64,000 bases of DNA from Paenibacillus massiliensis 2301065 = DSM 16942 (GTDB taxonomy: Bacteria; Bacillota; Bacilli; Paenibacillales; Paenibacillaceae). The DNA is taken from assembly GCF_000377505.1 (NCBI RefSeq), contig NZ_KB898189.1, positions 124,001 to 188,000 on the forward strand. Direction: 5' to 3'. Of this stretch, positions 8,720 to 18,391 are shown one piece after another (within the stretch, counting starts at the first letter, position 1; each line of letters opens with the position of its first letter). Under the pieces are notes generated by a model. That model was not told where the DNA came from. It saw only the letters and a program-made list of their open reading frames with translations, and searched no databases. The position numbers and the translations under genes are program-made.

Positions 8720-8742
8720 TTCATCGGCTGAACTTAGATCAT

Positions 8743-8773
8743 GGCTGGTCGCATGATCATCATGCAACCAGCC
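8743..8773 (+). terminator. Hairpin after cyclomaltodextrinase (probable terminator)
   Basis: GGCTGGT...ACCAGCC with inner CATGAT/ATCATG pairing forms a long stem 24 bp after the stop codon. It lacks an adjoining T-run, so strength is uncertain. Nothing else but the CGTase promoter and leader was seen in 8774-9214. Confidence 0.5.
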
Positions 8774-8973
8774 GATCTGACAAGAACGTTATTTTGCCCA
8801 ACACGTCAGGATGACACAATCAGTCCTTTCTAAATTCCCGAAGCGATCTGCTGATCCTCCATCAAGCTGTTTCCCCACCGGGAAGTCCTGAATTCGCTCA
8901 TGCATTCCATGACGGATCGCTATAATTCATCATAATTGTTTTCAGACACAAAAAAATACTATATAGAAATTTA

Positions 8974-9003
8974 TTGACAAAATAATTGTTAATTTCTTAT
9001 GAT
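8974..9003 (+). promoter_or_regulatory. Predicted promoter of the CGTase gene
   Basis: Perfect TTGACA (8974-8979) and TATGAT (8998-9003) with an 18-bp spacer in an AT-rich stretch. This leaves a leader of about 200 nt before the TTG start. Confidence 0.65.
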
Positions 9004-9025
9004 TACGTTGTGATTACAACACGAG

Positions 9026-9100
9026 GGCCATGCTTTTAGACCTAAGGTCTAGGACAACCCCGGTAACTCCAGCAGGAGGTGCCGGGGTTGTTCGCATGCA
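9026..9100 (+). other. Structured 5' leader RNA of the CGTase gene
   Basis: Contains a small AGACC/GGTCT hairpin (9038-9050) and a strong hairpin, ACAACCCCGG (9054-9063) with CCGGGGTTGT (9082-9091) enclosing CTCC/GGAG. CATGC (9029-9033) and GCATG (9094-9098) can pair outside the large hairpin. There is no T-run, so it is not a standard terminator. The layout resembles the cyclomaltodextrinase leader. I do not recognise it as a known riboswitch class. Confidence 0.45.
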
Positions 9101-9214
9101 GGAAGGAGGGTAGGTTCAGCAGAAATTGTAATCATATTTGATCCTTTTCATTTTGAATGCGTTTCATTGTTGATAATTGCAGGATACTACAACCCTAACG
9201 AAAGGTGGATTAAC

Positions 9215-11371
9215 TTGTTGAATGTGACCAGACGCTTCATTCTAAGTATCACCTTAACTCTCGGCCTACTGGCTGGAAGCGCACTTCCCTTCCTACCCGT
9301 GACGTCAGTGTATGCAGATGCGGATACGGCAGTATCGAACAAGCAGAATTTCAGTACCGATGTCATCTATCAGGTATTTACTGACCGCTTCCTGGACGGA
9401 GATCCTTCCAATAATCCTTCCGGGGAGGCATACGATGCCAGTTGCACCAACCTGAAACTCTATTGCGGCGGGGATTGGCAGGGCCTAATTAACAAGATCA
9501 ACGACAACTACTTCACGGACCTAGGCATTACCGCCCTTTGGATCTCGCAGCCGGTGGAGAACATCCATACTGTCATCAATTACTCAGGTGTGAACAGCAC
9601 CTCCTACCACGGTTACTGGGCACGGGATTTCAAGACAACCAATCCGTATTTCGGCTCTATGACCGACTTCCAGAATCTGATTCAGGCAGCACATGCCAAG
9701 GGAATCAAGGTTATTATCGACTTCGCTCCCAATCACACATCTCCAGCCATGGAGACTAATACTTCCTTTGCCGAGAACGGCAAGCTATATGACAACGGAG
9801 CACTTCTCGGCGGATACACCAACGATACCAAAGGCTATTTCCATCACTACGGCGGTTCGGACTTCTCCTCTCTGGAGAACGGAATCTACAAAAACCTCTA
9901 CGACCTAGCCGATTTGAACCATAATAACAGCACCATTGACCAATATTTCAAGGACGCTATCAAGCTCTGGCTCGATATGGGTGTGGACGGTATCCGGGTA
10001 GATGCGGTGAAGCATATGCCCGAAGGCTGGCAGAAGAGTTGGATGTCCAGCATCTATGACTATAAGCCTGTGTTTACCTTCGGTGAATGGTTCCTAGGGT
10101 CTTCCGCCTCGGATGCGGATAATACGAGATTCGCGAACACATCCGGCATGAGCCTGTTGGACTTCCGGTTTAACCATGAAGTGCGCAACGTATTCCGTAA
10201 CAATTCCTCCACCATGTACGCGCTGGACTCCATGATCAATAGCACTGCGGCAGAATATGCCCAAGTGAATGATCAGGTAACCTTCATTGATAATCACGAC
10301 ATGGACCGCTTCAAGACCAATATGGTCAATAACCGCCACCTGGAGCAGGCTCTGGTATTCACGCTTACTTCCCGTGGAGTGCCTGCCATTTATTACGGAA
10401 CAGAACAATACATGACCGGAAACGGCGATCCCGATAATCGGGCTAAAATGACATCTTTCTCCAAGTCGACCACCGCATTCGATGTGATCAGCAAGCTGGC
10501 GCCAATGCGCAAGTCCAACCCGGCCATTGCCTACGGTTCAACCGAACAGCGTTGGATCAATAATGATGTGTATATCTATGAACGTAAATTCGGCAATAGC
10601 GTGGCCGTTGTAGCCATCAACCGCAATCTTTCCTCGTCGACGCCCATCAGTGGGCTTGTGACTTCACTACCCTCTGGAACCTACACGGATCTTCTTGGAG
10701 ATGTACTGGGCGGCAACAGCATTACATCCAGCGACGGTAATATCTCCTCTTTTACACTCTCTGGCGGGGCAGCCGCGGTATGGCAGTATACGATGGAGGA
10801 AAGCAAACCAACCATCGGACATGTGGGACCGCTGATGGGCAAGCCTAACAACGTCATTACTATCGACGGACGTGGATTCGGTTCAACCAAGGGCACTGTC
10901 TATTTTGGAACCACCGCCGTCACCGGTTCGGCTATTACCTCCTGGGAGGATAGCCAGATCAAGGTTACCGTTCCATCTATATCAGCCGGTAACTATACGA
11001 TAAAAGTGACCGCTGAAGGTATGAGCAGCAATGGGTACAGCGGCTTCAACATACTAAGCGGAGAACAGGTTACCGTCCGGTTTGTGGTCAACAATGCAAC
11101 AACTGCATTGGGCGAGAACATCTACCTGTCTGGAAACGTAGCAGAGCTTGGCAATTGGTCCACTGGCGCTAACGCGATCGGACCAGCCTTCAACCAGGTG
11201 ATACACGCTTATCCAACCTGGTATTATGACGTCAGCGTGCCTGCCGGAACGCCATTGCAGTTCAAATTCTTCAAGAAAAACGGATCGACCGTAACTTGGG
11301 AAAGTGGATCTAACCATACGTACACCACTCCAGCCAGCGGAACTGCAACAGTCACCGTCAACTGGCAATAA
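9215..11371 (+). CDS. cgt: Secreted cyclodextrin glucanotransferase (CGTase, GH13_2 with CBM20)
   Basis: Converts starch to cyclodextrins outside the cell (EC 2.4.1.19). The 718-residue precursor has a signal peptide and then the hallmark [25 protein letters not shown] and [10 protein letters not shown]. With this start the triad is Asp263 (RVDAVKHM), Glu291 (GEWFLG) and Asp362 (DNHDMDRF), exactly 34 above the classical mature numbers 229/257/328, so a 34-residue signal and the TTG start agree. AAAGGTGG lies 6 nt before that TTG. Domains: A/B barrel, C, IPT/TIG-like D ([22 protein letters not shown]) and C-terminal CBM20. Lys in NLKLYCGG and Tyr in KNLYDLAD suggest an alpha/beta-type product, which is inference. 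Confidence 0.95.
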   Translation: MLNVTRRFILSITLTLGLLAGSALPFLPVTSVYADADTAVSNKQNFSTDVIYQVFTDRFLDGDPSNNPSGEAYDASCTNLKLYCGGDWQGLINKINDNYFTDLGITALWISQPVENIHTVINYSGVNSTSYHGYWARDFKTTNPYFGSMTDFQNLIQAAHAKGIKVIIDFAPNHTSPAMETNTSFAENGKLYDNGALLGGYTNDTKGYFHHYGGSDFSSLENGIYKNLYDLADLNHNNSTIDQYFKDAIKLWLDMGVDGIRVDAVKHMPEGWQKSWMSSIYDYKPVFTFGEWFLGSSASDADNTRFANTSGMSLLDFRFNHEVRNVFRNNSSTMYALDSMINSTAAEYAQVNDQVTFIDNHDMDRFKTNMVNNRHLEQALVFTLTSRGVPAIYYGTEQYMTGNGDPDNRAKMTSFSKSTTAFDVISKLAPMRKSNPAIAYGSTEQRWINNDVYIYERKFGNSVAVVAINRNLSSSTPISGLVTSLPSGTYTDLLGDVLGGNSITSSDGNISSFTLSGGAAAVWQYTMEESKPTIGHVGPLMGKPNNVITIDGRGFGSTKGTVYFGTTAVTGSAITSWEDSQIKVTVPSISAGNYTIKVTAEGMSSNGYSGFNILSGEQVTVRFVVNNATTALGENIYLSGNVAELGNWSTGANAIGPAFNQVIHAYPTWYYDVSVPAGTPLQFKFFKKNGSTVTWESGSNHTYTTPASGTATVTVNWQ

Positions 11372-11711
11372 CACGGAATACAGAAGCATTCTTTATCCAT
11401 TCACGAAAGCAACAGCCCCCGAGGTGGTACGCCTGTAGCGACCGCCCCGGGGGTAACTGCGTTCCAGGTCTGTCTGCCAATATGGCTCGACGTCCCGAAT
11501 GGTGAATGTAAGTGATGAAAAGCGCCCTGAACAGGCCCATGCAAGGGCTGCCTTCAAGAGCGACTGAATTCTATTTCACCTGCATTCTATTTTAAATGAA
11601 TATGCCGCAGCTATCGCTTGCGTCCCGTCCCTATAAGAAGAGTATATGCTTTGTACTCCCCTGATTTCTGACCGAGTCAGCAGACGGGGTATCCAGGGAG
11701 ACGATCAGCCT
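11372..11711. other. Intergenic region between convergent CGTase and malG-like genes
   Basis: No gene is supported here. A GC-rich inverted repeat, CCCCCG (11416-11421) with CGGGGG (11448-11453) and internal partial pairing, follows the CGTase stop and may end transcription or protect the 3' end; it has no T-run. Confidence 0.4.
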
Positions 11712-12548
11712 TTAGCCCTTGGAGGCTCCTGTCATTAGCCCCTGAACCAAGAAGCGTTGCAGGAAAACAAACAGCAGCGTAATCGGTATGGCGATCAGCA
11801 CCGCCCCGGCAGCGAACAGCGTGAAGTTGCTATCCTGGTAGCGACTAACCAGGTCCCACATGCCCACTGCCAGCGTCCAATTCTCCTTGGTGCGCAGTAC
11901 CAAGCGAGCGAAGATGAAATCCATCCATGCTCCCGTGAAGCTGGTCAAGGCAACATAGGTCAGCATCGGCCGGGACAACGGCAGAATAATGCTGGTGAAC
12001 ACTCGCAGATGGCTCGCACCATCAATGCGTGCTGCTTCATCCAGGCTGCGTGGAATGGTATCAAAGAACCCTTTGACAATGAATCCACCCAGCACTGCTC
12101 CCGACGAGTACACCAGAATGAGCGCAGCATGGGTATCGAGCAGTTGGATCTGCAGCAGGATGATGTAAATGGCAATCATGCTCATGAAGCTTGGGAACAT
12201 TCCCAGTATCAACATCGTGGAAAGAATAGTTTGTCGCCCACGGAAACGGAATCGGGACAGGGCATACATTCCCAAAGTTACCAGCAAGGTGGAGAAGATC
12301 ATTGTAAAGAAAGCAATCTTGGCCGTGTTCAGATACCAGCGTCCGTACATGAAAGAGGGATTAGTGAACAGCTCAACATAATGAATCAGCGTATACGCTT
12401 CGGGCCACAGGCGCTCGCTGTACAGCGCCGCGCCTGTACGCAGGGACGAGAGGAATATCCACAGCACGGGATAGACCGAGACAACCGCAATGATGAGCAG
12501 CATGACATAACTTAACGCCAGCCGTAGCGGATGATTGCGTTTATTCAT
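11712..12548 (-). CDS. Maltodextrin/cyclodextrin ABC permease (MalG/GanQ-like)
   Basis: A 278-residue permease of the MalG family. Six predicted membrane segments and the EAA loop EAARIDGASHLRVFTSIILPLSRP are visible, and it ends in QGLMTGASKG as MalG-like proteins do. It overlaps the malF-like gene by 4 bp. With the other two operon members it forms an importer for maltodextrins or cyclodextrins. No ATPase gene is present; related Firmicutes share one MsmX-type ATPase among many sugar importers, which is probably also the case here. Confidence 0.9.
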   Translation of the reverse strand: MNKRNHPLRLALSYVMLLIIAVVSVYPVLWIFLSSLRTGAALYSERLWPEAYTLIHYVELFTNPSFMYGRWYLNTAKIAFFTMIFSTLLVTLGMYALSRFRFRGRQTILSTMLILGMFPSFMSMIAIYIILLQIQLLDTHAALILVYSSGAVLGGFIVKGFFDTIPRSLDEAARIDGASHLRVFTSIILPLSRPMLTYVALTSFTGAWMDFIFARLVLRTKENWTLAVGMWDLVSRYQDSNFTLFAAGAVLIAIPITLLFVFLQRFLVQGLMTGASKG

Positions 12549-13900
12549 TGAATCATGTCCTCCTCCTTGAACGATTTGGAACGGCGGAAGTTCCAGATAG
12601 AGAACGAAGCGATAATCAAGAAAATAATGATGCCCACCGCTGAAGCCATGTTGAATTTGTTATTGTCCAGCGTCAGCTTATACAGCCAAGTCACCAGCAG
12701 GTCAGTCGATCCGGCATACTGGTAATCACCGCGCAACGGGTTGCCGTTCGTCAGCAGGTATATGACGTTGAAGTTGTTGAAGTTGCCCGCAAACTGCATA
12801 ATCAGCACAGGGCCTGTCGCAAAGAGAATGAATGGCAGCGTAATAATGTAGAACTTCTGGAAACTGCTCGCCCCATCCACCTCGGCAGCTTCATACAGGT
12901 CGCGCGGAATCGCAGTCAGCACACCCAGTATTAGTACCATGCTAACTGGAATGCCGATCCACATGTTTACTATGATGACCGTTACCTTCGCCCAGAAAGG
13001 GTCGGTGAGCCAGGGCAGACCCTCAAGCCCAAATGCCCTCATGTACGTATTGATCGGACCAAACTGTCCATTGAAGAGGTTGCGCATCAGCAACAACGAG
13101 ATGATCTGCGGTATGGCATAAGGCAGAATGAAGATCGTACGCCACATCTTCTTGAAGCGGATACCGCGCTGCTCAATTAGAAGCGCAACCAGCACGCCAC
13201 CAAAATAGGTGGTAACTGTAGCCATCACAGCCCATACAATGGTCCAGCCCAACACCCCAATAAAGGTGCGGCTCCAGGATTTGAGCTGAATCAAATCGAT
13301 GAATGTGCCAAAGCCGACCCAATCCACCAGCTTTGCCGGGGGAATGTGATCCGGTGCCGAGTAGTTGGTAAAGGCTAGCGTGATGGTGAAAAGGATGGGC
13401 ATAATCGTGAAGAACAGTACACCCAGAGCGGGGATGGACAGGAATAGATACGGAAACTGGGTGTCCATAGCATTTCGCAGGGAAGCTCCAGCAGTCCGCG
13501 GCTGCTTGCCCTCTTCTCTCCATTTGCCTGTAAGATAGGCATCTCGAACATTAAGGACATATATCAACAGAAATACGAAAAATACGAGCAGGACTATCAG
13601 GCCGTCCAGCAGCAAAAAGATGGAGTGGTCTCCCTTCTGCAAAACGGTTGAACCATTTACCTTCACAAATCGCTGCGTATGCTCGCCCAGGGTCCGTATG
13701 CCCCAGAGAGCGTGGCTCAGACGGGGAATCAAGTAGGCCAGCCCCACGCCTTCCAGCGCAAGCAGGGCAATCCCCTTGATCCACTGACCATTATATATCT
13801 GCCCCAAGCCCTGCAAAATAATGGATAGTACAGCCGCAGTCAGACGGTACTGTCCCTCTCCTTCCGGCTTCGCGTTCACCGGAACATGCTGCTGCTTCAT
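12545..13900 (-). CDS. Maltodextrin/cyclodextrin ABC permease (MalF/GanP-like)
   Basis: A 451-residue permease. An N-terminal region (about residues 20-150) with extra hydrophobic segments starts ILQGLGQIYNGQWIKG, and the BPD_transp_1 domain follows, with EAAEVDGASSFQKFYIITLPFI as the ATPase-contact loop. I set the ATG at 13900, preceded by AAGGAG with 7 nt spacing; a longer upstream frame lacks a ribosome site. It is co-transcribed with malE-like and malG-like genes. Confidence 0.9.
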   Translation of the reverse strand: MKQQHVPVNAKPEGEGQYRLTAAVLSIILQGLGQIYNGQWIKGIALLALEGVGLAYLIPRLSHALWGIRTLGEHTQRFVKVNGSTVLQKGDHSIFLLLDGLIVLLVFFVFLLIYVLNVRDAYLTGKWREEGKQPRTAGASLRNAMDTQFPYLFLSIPALGVLFFTIMPILFTITLAFTNYSAPDHIPPAKLVDWVGFGTFIDLIQLKSWSRTFIGVLGWTIVWAVMATVTTYFGGVLVALLIEQRGIRFKKMWRTIFILPYAIPQIISLLLMRNLFNGQFGPINTYMRAFGLEGLPWLTDPFWAKVTVIIVNMWIGIPVSMVLILGVLTAIPRDLYEAAEVDGASSFQKFYIITLPFILFATGPVLIMQFAGNFNNFNVIYLLTNGNPLRGDYQYAGSTDLLVTWLYKLTLDNNKFNMASAVGIIIFLIIASFSIWNFRRSKSFKEEDMIQ

Positions 13901-14042
13901 CGCTTTTCTCCTTCCAGCATCAGAATTGCCTGCCCGCACCTGAGATACAGGCAGGTTGAATCTGGCCTAGGTAACCTCTTGGACAGTTGCATCATTAGCG
14001 TTGGGCAGCCACTGTCCATCTCACGGGATTCTCGGCTGGAGT

Positions 14043-15323
14043 TCATTTCGTCGTTGCTAGACTTTCCTTGATCTGGTTGGCGGCATTATCCAAGGAGGAC
14101 TTCACGTCCTTGCCACCGTCCCATATGTCCGTAACTGCCGAAGAGATAGGTCCCCATACACTATCCATGGCCGGCAGCGATGGCATTGGTGTCGAGTGAT
14201 TGAACTGCTCCAGGAATGCCTTGGAAATCGGATCAGCCAGCACAGTGGGGTCCGCAGCTACATTTTTATCCGCTGGAAGGGTTCCATTCATCTCGAAGTT
14301 GATCATCTGCGACTCTTCACTTGAGAGGAATGCCGCGAGCATCTTTGAAGCATTCGGATATGGGGTAAACGCGTTAACATAATAGGCCTTGACCCCGGAG
14401 AAAGAAGTCATGGGCTTGCCATCGATCTCTGGAAGCGGTGCCACGCCAAAATCTACGCCTGCATTGCGGTAGTCGAAGATCGTCCACGGACCGTTAATAT
14501 CCATCGCCAATTTTCCACTGCTGAACAGCCCCTTCTTAATATCATAGTTCACGTCGCCCAGTTTGACAGGCAGTACATCCTTCTTCAGGTTCTGCAGGAA
14601 CTGTCCGCCTTTCTGGGCACCTTCGTTGTTCAGGCCGATATCCTCACTGTTCATGCCATCATCCCCGAAGATGTATCCCCCTTGGGTGGCAAGGAACGCA
14701 AAATTGTAATAGAACTGCTGCAACTCCCACATGATCGTATACTGATTATTCTTGGTGTCATTGTAGCTCTTGGCAAAATCAATAATCTCATCGAACGTTT
14801 TTGGTGCCTCGGGATACAGCTTTTTATTATAGAACAAGGCATAGGTCTCCACACTGTACGGGTAACCATAGAGAATATCCTTGAACGTGACCGCCTTCAG
14901 CGCGTTTTCGCTAGTGGACTCCACCGTTCTGGACTCGAACACATCGTTGGGCAGAATTAAGCCGGCTTCCGAGGCACTGCCGATTTTGTCATGCGGAAAA
15001 ATGACCACATCCGCCGCAAGTCCTGCCGGTCCATCCGTCGTTAGCTTGACAACCTGGTCCGTTGGAGGCAGTTCTTCAAATTTGACCGGCACGCCGTACT
15101 GCTCCTCGAATAGCCGAACTCGATCCTCAATGAAGCTGCGCTGATTCTTGTCCTCCCAGATGACCAATGCGGCCCCGGGCTCCGGCTGAATGCTATCTGC
15201 AGTTATAGCCACGCCCCCAGAATTTTCCTCAATGCCCTGGGTTATTGTCCCACCCCCGCTTGAACAAGCAACCATCGTCAAGGACATCCATACCGCAAGT
15301 GCAGCCCCCTGCCATTTCTTCAT
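14043..15323 (-). CDS. Maltose/maltodextrin/cyclodextrin-binding lipoprotein (MalE/CymE-like)
   Basis: A 426-residue lipoprotein: signal MKKWQGAALAVWMSLTMVAC with lipidated Cys20, a Gly/Ser linker, then SBP_bac_1 features (ALVIWEDKNQRSFIEDRVRLFEEQYGV, AADVVIFPHDKIGS, KLAMDINGPWTI). I chose the ATG at 15323, with AAGGGG 8 nt upstream; an ATG two codons earlier is also possible. It is the first gene of the importer operon and would bind maltodextrins or cyclodextrins released by the CGTase. A LacI-type palindrome and a cre-like site lie in its promoter. Confidence 0.9.
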   Translation of the reverse strand: MKKWQGAALAVWMSLTMVACSSGGGTITQGIEENSGGVAITADSIQPEPGAALVIWEDKNQRSFIEDRVRLFEEQYGVPVKFEELPPTDQVVKLTTDGPAGLAADVVIFPHDKIGSASEAGLILPNDVFESRTVESTSENALKAVTFKDILYGYPYSVETYALFYNKKLYPEAPKTFDEIIDFAKSYNDTKNNQYTIMWELQQFYYNFAFLATQGGYIFGDDGMNSEDIGLNNEGAQKGGQFLQNLKKDVLPVKLGDVNYDIKKGLFSSGKLAMDINGPWTIFDYRNAGVDFGVAPLPEIDGKPMTSFSGVKAYYVNAFTPYPNASKMLAAFLSSEESQMINFEMNGTLPADKNVAADPTVLADPISKAFLEQFNHSTPMPSLPAMDSVWGPISSAVTDIWDGGKDVKSSLDNAANQIKESLATTK

Positions 15324-15520
15324 TCTCATTTCCCCTTCCCTCTGATTGGCACAAGTGTAATTTTCGCGCTCTTTTTCACCTGAAGTGCTCTGGCTGCTGA
15401 AGATCCGAATCACCATACATGGCGAACAACCAAGAGCAACGTTTACTCAAGATTCGATTCGTCATCTTCCATCCTTGTTGTCCATGGAGAAAAAAGATCA
15501 TGAATTCGATAAAACTGCCT

Positions 15521-15536
15521 ATGTAAGCGCTAAAAT
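15521..15536 (-). promoter_or_regulatory. Candidate cre (CcpA) site of the malEFG-like operon
   Basis: ATGTAAGCGCTAAAAT matches the WTGNAANCGNWWNCAW pattern at 15 of 16 positions. It lies at or just after the predicted transcription start of the operon, a place where CcpA represses. Confidence 0.6.
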
Positions 15537-15545
15537 AACAATCAA

Positions 15546-15583
15546 ATCATATATCATCGTCTTTCATTTGCGCAAACGTTTGC
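15546..15583 (-). promoter_or_regulatory. Promoter and LacI-family operator of the malEFG-like operon
   Basis: On the minus strand TTGCGC (15570-15575) and TATGAT (15546-15551) are 18 bp apart. A perfect palindrome GCAAACGTTTGC (15572-15583) with central CG, typical of LacI/GalR operators, overlaps the -35. The divergent LacI-type gene at 15780 is the likely regulator. Confidence 0.65.
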
Positions 15584-15779
15584 ACAAATGATTTAAGGGC
15601 AAATTAGCCCATTTTATTATCATCTGGCATGAAAAGTATTTATTTTCTTGACATATCTCTACTTTCCTTCAATTTCCTTTTTTTACTGTTGATGCGCTTA
15701 CTTAACGATTGATTTCTTTTAAACCATGAACTAACATAAGATCATATCTGAAATGATAGTAGAGAAGGGATTTTTTTAC

Positions 15780-16808
15780 ATGATCACAATTAAAGATATT
15801 GCCAAAGTGGCGGGTGTATCCCCCTCTACGGTATCTCGGGTGATTTCGAACCATCCCCGAATCAGTATCGAAACCTCAGCAAAAGTTCGACAGATCATGA
15901 AAGAATACAACTATCATCCGAATATCATGGCGAAAAGCCTGGTGTCCAAAACGTCACATACTCTGGGAATAATGCTTCCCCGCCCGCCCGAGGAGCTGTT
16001 TCAGAACTACTTTTTTGGGGAGCTGCTACGCGGTATCATGGCGCTTGCCACCCGTATGAACTATGAGCTGCTGCTGTCTACAGAGACCTCCTTGGGCAAT
16101 GGGATTGACGCTCTCTCCCGTCTGGTATATGGGAGGAGAGTGGATGGGATTTTGCTCCTCTCCTCAAGACGGGAAGATCCAAGTATTACCTTTCTAGAAG
16201 AGGAAGGCTTCCCTTTTGTACTGATTGGACGCAGCGAGACCCATCCACATGCGCCCATGGTGGATAACGATAATGTGCAGACGGCCTATGACGCGACCAG
16301 CCACCTGATTGCACAGGGCCACACCCGGATCGGATTCGTCAGCGGACCGCCTGAGTTCACTCTGTCCCATGATCGCATGGTCGGATATACCAAAGCGATG
16401 GAGGATGCTCAGTTGAAGGTTCATGAGGACTGGATTCTGGAAGGAGAACATCTGCTGGAGAGCGGATTTCAGGCTATGTCCCTGTTCATGTCACTGCCGG
16501 AACGACTAACCGCCATCGTGATCATCGACGATCATGTGGCCTTCGGCGTACTGCGTGCTCTGGCAGAGCTCGGATTCCGTGTTCCCGAGGATATCAGCGT
16601 GGTCAGCTTTAACAACATTGCCCTGTCTGAACTCGCATTACCGCCGCTGAGTTCCATCGATATCGGAACCTACCAATTGGGTTATTCCGCCGTTCAGCTA
16701 CTGTTAAAGATTCTCCAGGGCGAGACACCCCCTCCCCATCCAATCATTATTCCTCATCAGCTGATGGTTCGGGAATCCTCACTATTTGTGCTGCCGAAGC
16801 ATATTTAA
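15780..16808 (+). CDS. LacI-family transcriptional regulator (MalR-like)
   Basis: A 342-residue repressor. The N-terminal helix-turn-helix starts MITIKDIAKVAGVSPSTVSR, with hinge YHPNIMAKSLVSKTSHTLGI. The periplasmic-binding-like effector domain follows (FVLIGRSETHPHAPMVDNDN, GHTRIGFVSGP, SVVSFNNIALSEL). Start at 15780, because the HTH begins there and GAAGGGA lies upstream; a longer frame from 15753 has no conserved residues. It is divergent from the malE-like gene and probably binds the palindrome at 15572-15583, releasing it on maltodextrin. The effector identity is inferred. Confidence 0.92.
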   Translation: MITIKDIAKVAGVSPSTVSRVISNHPRISIETSAKVRQIMKEYNYHPNIMAKSLVSKTSHTLGIMLPRPPEELFQNYFFGELLRGIMALATRMNYELLLSTETSLGNGIDALSRLVYGRRVDGILLLSSRREDPSITFLEEEGFPFVLIGRSETHPHAPMVDNDNVQTAYDATSHLIAQGHTRIGFVSGPPEFTLSHDRMVGYTKAMEDAQLKVHEDWILEGEHLLESGFQAMSLFMSLPERLTAIVIIDDHVAFGVLRALAELGFRVPEDISVVSFNNIALSELALPPLSSIDIGTYQLGYSAVQLLLKILQGETPPPHPIIIPHQLMVRESSLFVLPKHI

Positions 16809-17018
16809 CCACCTTTGTGCAATCGCTTGCCTTATTCATGTACGAAGCTCCTTGCGCTCCCAAATACAACGCTTGGGGCAGTGAGCCGGATCGTATCAAA
16901 CCGAATGACTTCTCTGGGCGGGGTTCGCTCCTTTGCTTCAGAGCTTCATGCGGCCAGGTATGATGAAGCGAGCAGACCATCTATGCTACACTAAGGGTAC
17001 CAGACAAGATGAGAAAGG

Positions 17019-17933
17019 ATGGAACTCGGAGCTATGACCTACGCTTTTAGAATTGAGCCTGAGTATTACATAAGCTTTGCCAATGATGATGAGCTGCTGG
17101 AGCAGTGCAAGATATGGGGGCTAGTATCGGATAAGGCTACCAAGCTGAAGACCTTCTATTATAAAGGGAATGGATTGAACATCGCTTGTGAACTGGTAGG
17201 ATATACCGATCACGTAACAGCAGTCATTCAGTTCGACAATGGAGAGAAGCATACCATCCACCCCTCCTATCTGAAGGAAATGCAGGCTGCCAGCTTCGGC
17301 TCCAAGAACACCACGGTGAGGGGCGAACAAGCCGAGGAGACCGATCCTGTGTCCAAAACATCCGTTCAGGACAAAGACACTCTGGACGATAAACAGAGCC
17401 AAACTGTATTAATCACTGACGATCAGCCAGCGGATGCAGAAGACGATTACAGCGACGAATCGGGCTTAGAAGAGGAGCAATACGCTGGACAAGCAGCAGA
17501 AAGTCACGAGCATACAGCCTTCAAGGGAGACCCTGACGGACTCGTCGAGGAATATATCGCGCCCGAGAGCAAGACGGCATCTACGGCCCCTGCGCAGCCT
17601 AAGGCCAAGGGCGGAAAGCCGAAAGCACCCAAGCTGGAGCTGCCTGAGGGCAAGGTGAAAATGACTGCTATTGTTAAAGAATTCACCACGGTTCCCAATC
17701 ATTTCTCGGATAATGATGATGAGGTTATCATTTATGAGCAGGTGAGCATTCTGGAGCCGGAGCTGCTTGAGGTGGGCGAGGCCTGGTCCAGCCATAGCGC
17801 AACGATGAAGAAGCAAGAGCTGGCAGAGGGAGATATGCTTACCTTTGAGGCCAAGATCATTAAGAAGAAGCTTGCCAAATACCCTGTGCCTTACAAGATC
17901 AACAACCCTTCCAAGATTGCCAAGAGTGAGTAG
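17019..17933 (+). CDS. Uncharacterised protein with acidic central region
   Basis: A protein of about 300 residues that I do not recognise. The N-terminal 95 residues look folded (YYKGNGLNIACELVGYTDHVTAVIQFDNGEKHTIHPSYLKEM). Residues about 100-190 are acidic and low-complexity, an Ala/Pro/Lys-rich linker follows (APAQPKAKGGKPKAPKL), and the C-terminus is a second compact region (KVKMTAIVKEFTTVPNHFSDNDDEVIIYEQV) ending Lys-rich. No signal peptide or membrane segment is seen. The start is uncertain: ATG at 17019 directly abuts GAAAGG, and a second ATG at 17034 has only a close GGAG. It stands alone between the LacI gene and a HAD remnant. Confidence 0.7.
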   Translation: MELGAMTYAFRIEPEYYISFANDDELLEQCKIWGLVSDKATKLKTFYYKGNGLNIACELVGYTDHVTAVIQFDNGEKHTIHPSYLKEMQAASFGSKNTTVRGEQAEETDPVSKTSVQDKDTLDDKQSQTVLITDDQPADAEDDYSDESGLEEEQYAGQAAESHEHTAFKGDPDGLVEEYIAPESKTASTAPAQPKAKGGKPKAPKLELPEGKVKMTAIVKEFTTVPNHFSDNDDEVIIYEQVSILEPELLEVGEAWSSHSATMKKQELAEGDMLTFEAKIIKKKLAKYPVPYKINNPSKIAKSE

Positions 17934-17967
17934 CCTGTTCTTCACACCTTTCAACTCGTGGAACTAG

Positions 17968-18261
17968 CCTTGCCCGGTACCCGAAGGCTGCTCCAAGGGA
18001 ACGGCACTGGTTCGATTGGCATCGCTGATGGGCTGGCAGCACAAGCATCTGATCGCTATCGGCGACCAAATGAACGACGCCGAACTGCTGCATACAGCGG
18101 ATCTTGGCATCGCCACAGGGAATGCAGCACCAGCACTGTAACTGCTGGCGGATGCCGTCACTGTGTCACATGAGCAGCATGCGCTGGCCCAGATCATCAA
18201 CGAATGGCTTGATAAGGAGCCACTGGAGCCACAAGGCTTTACGATGGAAATGAAACGTTAG
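17968..18261 (+). pseudogene. Remnant of a Cof-type HAD-IIB phosphatase
   Basis: In one plus-strand frame the sequence reads PEGCSKGTALVRLASLMG, then HLIAIGDQMNDAELLHTADLGIATGNA, the C-terminal motifs III/IV of Cof/HAD-IIB sugar phosphatases (compare IAFGDNYNDMEMF in the intact gene at 44102). The frame has an in-frame TAA (18139-18141) right after GNAAPAL, continues with homologous sequence to a TAG at 18259, and has no N-terminal half. It therefore appears to be the decayed 3' third of a gene. It begins about 35 bp after the preceding stop codon. Confidence 0.7.
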
Positions 18262-18331
18262 TTCTATTCGCCCGACCAAAATAGCAATGAGAGAGGAGCT
18301 CCTCTTTCGGTTGCTGGATATACACCTACAC

Positions 18332-18391
18332 AAGACGCTTTCAAGTCCACGCCCCCGCTGTATAGAGGGGCACTGGTAACGAGAGCGTCTT
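18332..18391. terminator. Long inverted repeat, possible terminator
   Basis: AAGACGCT (18332-18339) and AGCGTCTT (18384-18391) bracket a 44-nt loop with a CCCC/GGGG pair, followed by TCTG. The rest of 18262-18787 shows no supported gene; small open frames there lack ribosome sites and recognisable sequence. Confidence 0.4.

Noticed and set aside
9128..9175. cre-like site upstream of CGTase (TGAATGCGTTTCAT)
   Set aside because: It departs from the cre pattern at several positions, with half-site spacing one base short.
11757..12515. Long plus-strand frame (252 codons) antisense to the MalG-like gene
   Set aside because: It has no recognisable motifs and mirrors the codon pattern of a well-supported permease on the other strand.
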